From Rhodococcus wratislaviensis (GTDB lineage Bacteria > Actinomycetota > Actinomycetes > Mycobacteriales > Mycobacteriaceae): a stretch of DNA of 64,000 nt. How positions within the stretch are numbered: position 1 is the stretch's first letter; every line of letters starts with the position of its first letter. The stretch lies in the NCBI RefSeq assembly GCF_900455735.1, contig NZ_UAUI01000001.1, positions 744,001-808,000 of the forward strand, read 5' to 3'. Shown one piece after another: positions 62,290 to 64,000 of the stretch. Both the position numbers and the translations under genes were made by a program. Below the pieces are notes generated by a model. The model was not told the origin of the DNA and made no database searches. It saw nothing but the letters and a program-made list of their open reading frames with translations.

Positions 62290-64000
62290 GTGAATACACC
62301 AATCGCCGATGTCATCTCGATTCGAGCCGACCAACCGTCCGAAGACCGTCCTGCCCGCCCATCACACGAACGGGTGACCGGGGCCCAAGCGGTGATCCGG
62401 ACACTCGAGGAACTCGGCGTCGACTACGTCTTCGGCATCCCCGGCGGGGCGATCCTCCCCGTCTACGACCCGATGCTCGAATCCACACGCGTGCGACACA
62501 TATTGGTCCGGCACGAACAGGCCGGCGGCCACGCCGCCACCGGCTACGCACAAGCCACCGGCCGGGTCGGCGTCTGCATGGCCACCTCCGGGCCCGGTGC
62601 CACCAACCTCGTCACCCCCCTCGCCGACGCCCAGATGGACTCCGTTCCCGTGGTCGCCATCACCGGACAGGTCCACTCCAACCTGGTCGGCACCGACGCG
62701 TTCCAGGAAGCCGACATCTGCGGCATCACGATGCCGATCACCAAACACAACTACCTGGTGACCAACCCGGCAGACATTCCCCGCACCATTGCCGAAGCCT
62801 TCCACATCGCCTCCACCGGTCGGCCCGGCGCCGTCCTCGTCGACATCCCGAAGGACGTCTTACAGGCACAGACCAGCTTTTCGTGGCCACCAGAGTTGAA
62901 TCTGCCCGGATACCGGCCGGTGACCAAACCGCATGCCAAACAGATCCGAGCCGCCGCCGCACTCATCACGTCGTCGACCGCGCCCGTGCTGTATGTCGGC
63001 GGCGGGGTGATCAAAGCCGACGCCGCCACCGAACTCCTCGACCTCGCCGAACTCACCGGAATCCCGGTAGTGACCACCCTCATGGCCCGCGGCGCCTTCC
63101 CCGACAGCCATCCGCTGCATTACGGCATGCCCGGCATGCACGGCACCGTCGCCGCTGTCGCCGCAATGCAGAGAAGTGACCTGCTGATCGCCCTCGGCGC
63201 CCGATTCGACGACCGCGTCACCGGCCACCTCGACTCGTTCGCCCCACACGCCAAAGTCATCCACGCCGACATCGACCCCGCCGAGATCGGCAAGAACCGA
63301 CACGCCGACGTCCCGATCGTCGGTGACTGCCGCCGCATCCTCACCGAACTGCTCACCACCCTGCGCCATAGGTTCGAGACCTCACCCCCACCGGACCTGA
63401 CCGGCTGGCGTGAGGTCTTGGACCGGATCCGCGACCAATACCCCCTCAGCTACACCACCCCTGCGAACGGAATGCTCTCACCGCAGTTCGTCATCGAAGC
63501 CGTCGGAAAAGCAGCAGGACCGGACGCCATCTACGCGTCGGGGGTCGGTCAACACCAGATGTGGGCCGCGCACTTCGTCGGGTTCGAACAACCCCGCACC
63601 TGGCTCAACTCCGGCGGGCTGGGCACCATGGGATACGCCGTCCCCGCCGCGATCGGCGCGAAACTCGGCGCCCCCGACCGCGAAGTGTGGGCCATCGACG
63701 GCGACGGATGCTTCCAGATGACCAACCAGGAACTCGCCACCGCCGCCATCGAGGGCATCCCGATCAAGGTGGCGCTGATCAACAACGGCAACCTCGGGAT
63801 GGTCAAACAACTCCAAGCCCTGTTCTACGAAGAGCGTTACTCCAGTATCGATCTGGCCACCCATTCACACCGGATCCCCGACTTCGTCGCACTCGCCGAA
63901 GCCCTCGGATGCGCCGCCCTGCGCTGCGAACGCGAAGAAGACGTCGACCGCGTCATCGCCCAGGCCAGAACCATCAACGACAGACCGGTCGTCATCGACT
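62290..64000 (+). CDS. ilvB: Acetolactate synthase large subunit (runs off the window end)
   Basis: 570 codons are present from a GTG start with an AGAGGG site; the end lies beyond the window. The N-terminal thiamine-diphosphate domain has [14 protein letters not shown] and the catalytic Glu76 in [14 protein letters not shown]. The central domain includes [13 protein letters not shown]. The cofactor-binding motif starts at GDG 471-473 and ends with [12 protein letters not shown]. It condenses two pyruvates, or pyruvate and 2-oxobutyrate, in branched-chain amino-acid synthesis. It follows the pyruvate-dehydrogenase-like cassette on the same strand. An ilvN partner, if present, would be outside the window. 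Confidence 0.93.
   Translation, partial: MNTPIADVISIRADQPSEDRPARPSHERVTGAQAVIRTLEELGVDYVFGIPGGAILPVYDPMLESTRVRHILVRHEQAGGHAATGYAQATGRVGVCMATSGPGATNLVTPLADAQMDSVPVVAITGQVHSNLVGTDAFQEADICGITMPITKHNYLVTNPADIPRTIAEAFHIASTGRPGAVLVDIPKDVLQAQTSFSWPPELNLPGYRPVTKPHAKQIRAAAALITSSTAPVLYVGGGVIKADAATELLDLAELTGIPVVTTLMARGAFPDSHPLHYGMPGMHGTVAAVAAMQRSDLLIALGARFDDRVTGHLDSFAPHAKVIHADIDPAEIGKNRHADVPIVGDCRRILTELLTTLRHRFETSPPPDLTGWREVLDRIRDQYPLSYTTPANGMLSPQFVIEAVGKAAGPDAIYASGVGQHQMWAAHFVGFEQPRTWLNSGGLGTMGYAVPAAIGAKLGAPDREVWAIDGDGCFQMTNQELATAAIEGIPIKVALINNGNLGMVKQLQALFYEERYSSIDLATHSHRIPDFVALAEALGCAALRCEREEDVDRVIAQARTINDRPVVID

Noticed and set aside
1..64000. tRNA, rRNA and CRISPR arrays
   Set aside because: No cloverleaf-like T-loop context, rRNA segment or regular direct-repeat array was noticed on reading through.

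Overview
The window is high-GC actinobacterial DNA, most likely from a Rhodococcus-type organism. The family mix points that way: PucR, AsnC and GntR regulators, PknK-like kinases, aromatic-acid transporters, FAD hydroxylases, and SDR and acyl-CoA ligase catabolic genes. Many truncated genes, several abrupt homology breakpoints and nested insertion sequences suggest a mosaic accessory region, such as a large plasmid or genomic island. No tRNA, rRNA or CRISPR array was seen.

Layout. (1) 0.1-8.5 kb: an aromatic ring-hydroxylation and cleavage cluster. A RibB-like protein, a flavin reductase and a PucR regulator face a single-domain VOC (extradiol-type) dioxygenase, a fumarylacetoacetase-family hydrolase, a TfdB/MhpA-type FAD hydroxylase and an acetoacetyl-CoA synthetase. 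(2) 8.6-13.9 kb: GntR and AsnC regulators face a 2-oxoacid dehydrogenase cassette: an AceE-like E1 broken by a one-base frameshift, an E2, and a small DUF3263-like protein translationally coupled to E2. An IS5-family element sits exactly at the end of the small gene. (3) 14.8-41.3 kb: a large catabolic block with two glutamine-synthetase-like ligases, a PuuD-like amidotransferase, a glutaminase, an amino-acid/amine permease, a CoA ligase, three SDRs, a DUF1116 protein, an HSL-type esterase, a Baeyer-Villiger-type monooxygenase, an M20 deacylase (frameshifted), a PknK-like kinase, a Cys-motif protein and an MDR oxidoreductase. A recurring promoter motif links several of these transcription units.

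(4) 41.7-45.2 kb: an IS5-family element interrupted by an IS110-family element, flanked by a kinase remnant and the 3' half of a dicarboxylate-carrier gene. (5) 45.3-57.2 kb: a kinase-STAND-LuxR regulator, an AAHS-type MFS transporter, a 5'-truncated hydantoinase B, an MmgE/PrpD protein, a LysR regulator, an MHS-type transporter and a 3'-truncated M24 peptidase. (6) 57.0-64 kb: a second, paralogous AsnC-E1-E2-small-protein cassette whose E1 lacks its 5' end, a third small protein, and acetolactate synthase large subunit running off the window.

The parts most worth attention are the gamma-glutamylation-type block with its shared operator-like motif, and the twin E1-E2-small-protein cassettes. 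In the twin cassettes the small gene is coupled to E2 by the same GTGA overlap, both E2s lack a peripheral-subunit-binding domain, and both E1 genes look damaged in different ways. All functional assignments come from reading motifs in the translations; no database search was run.
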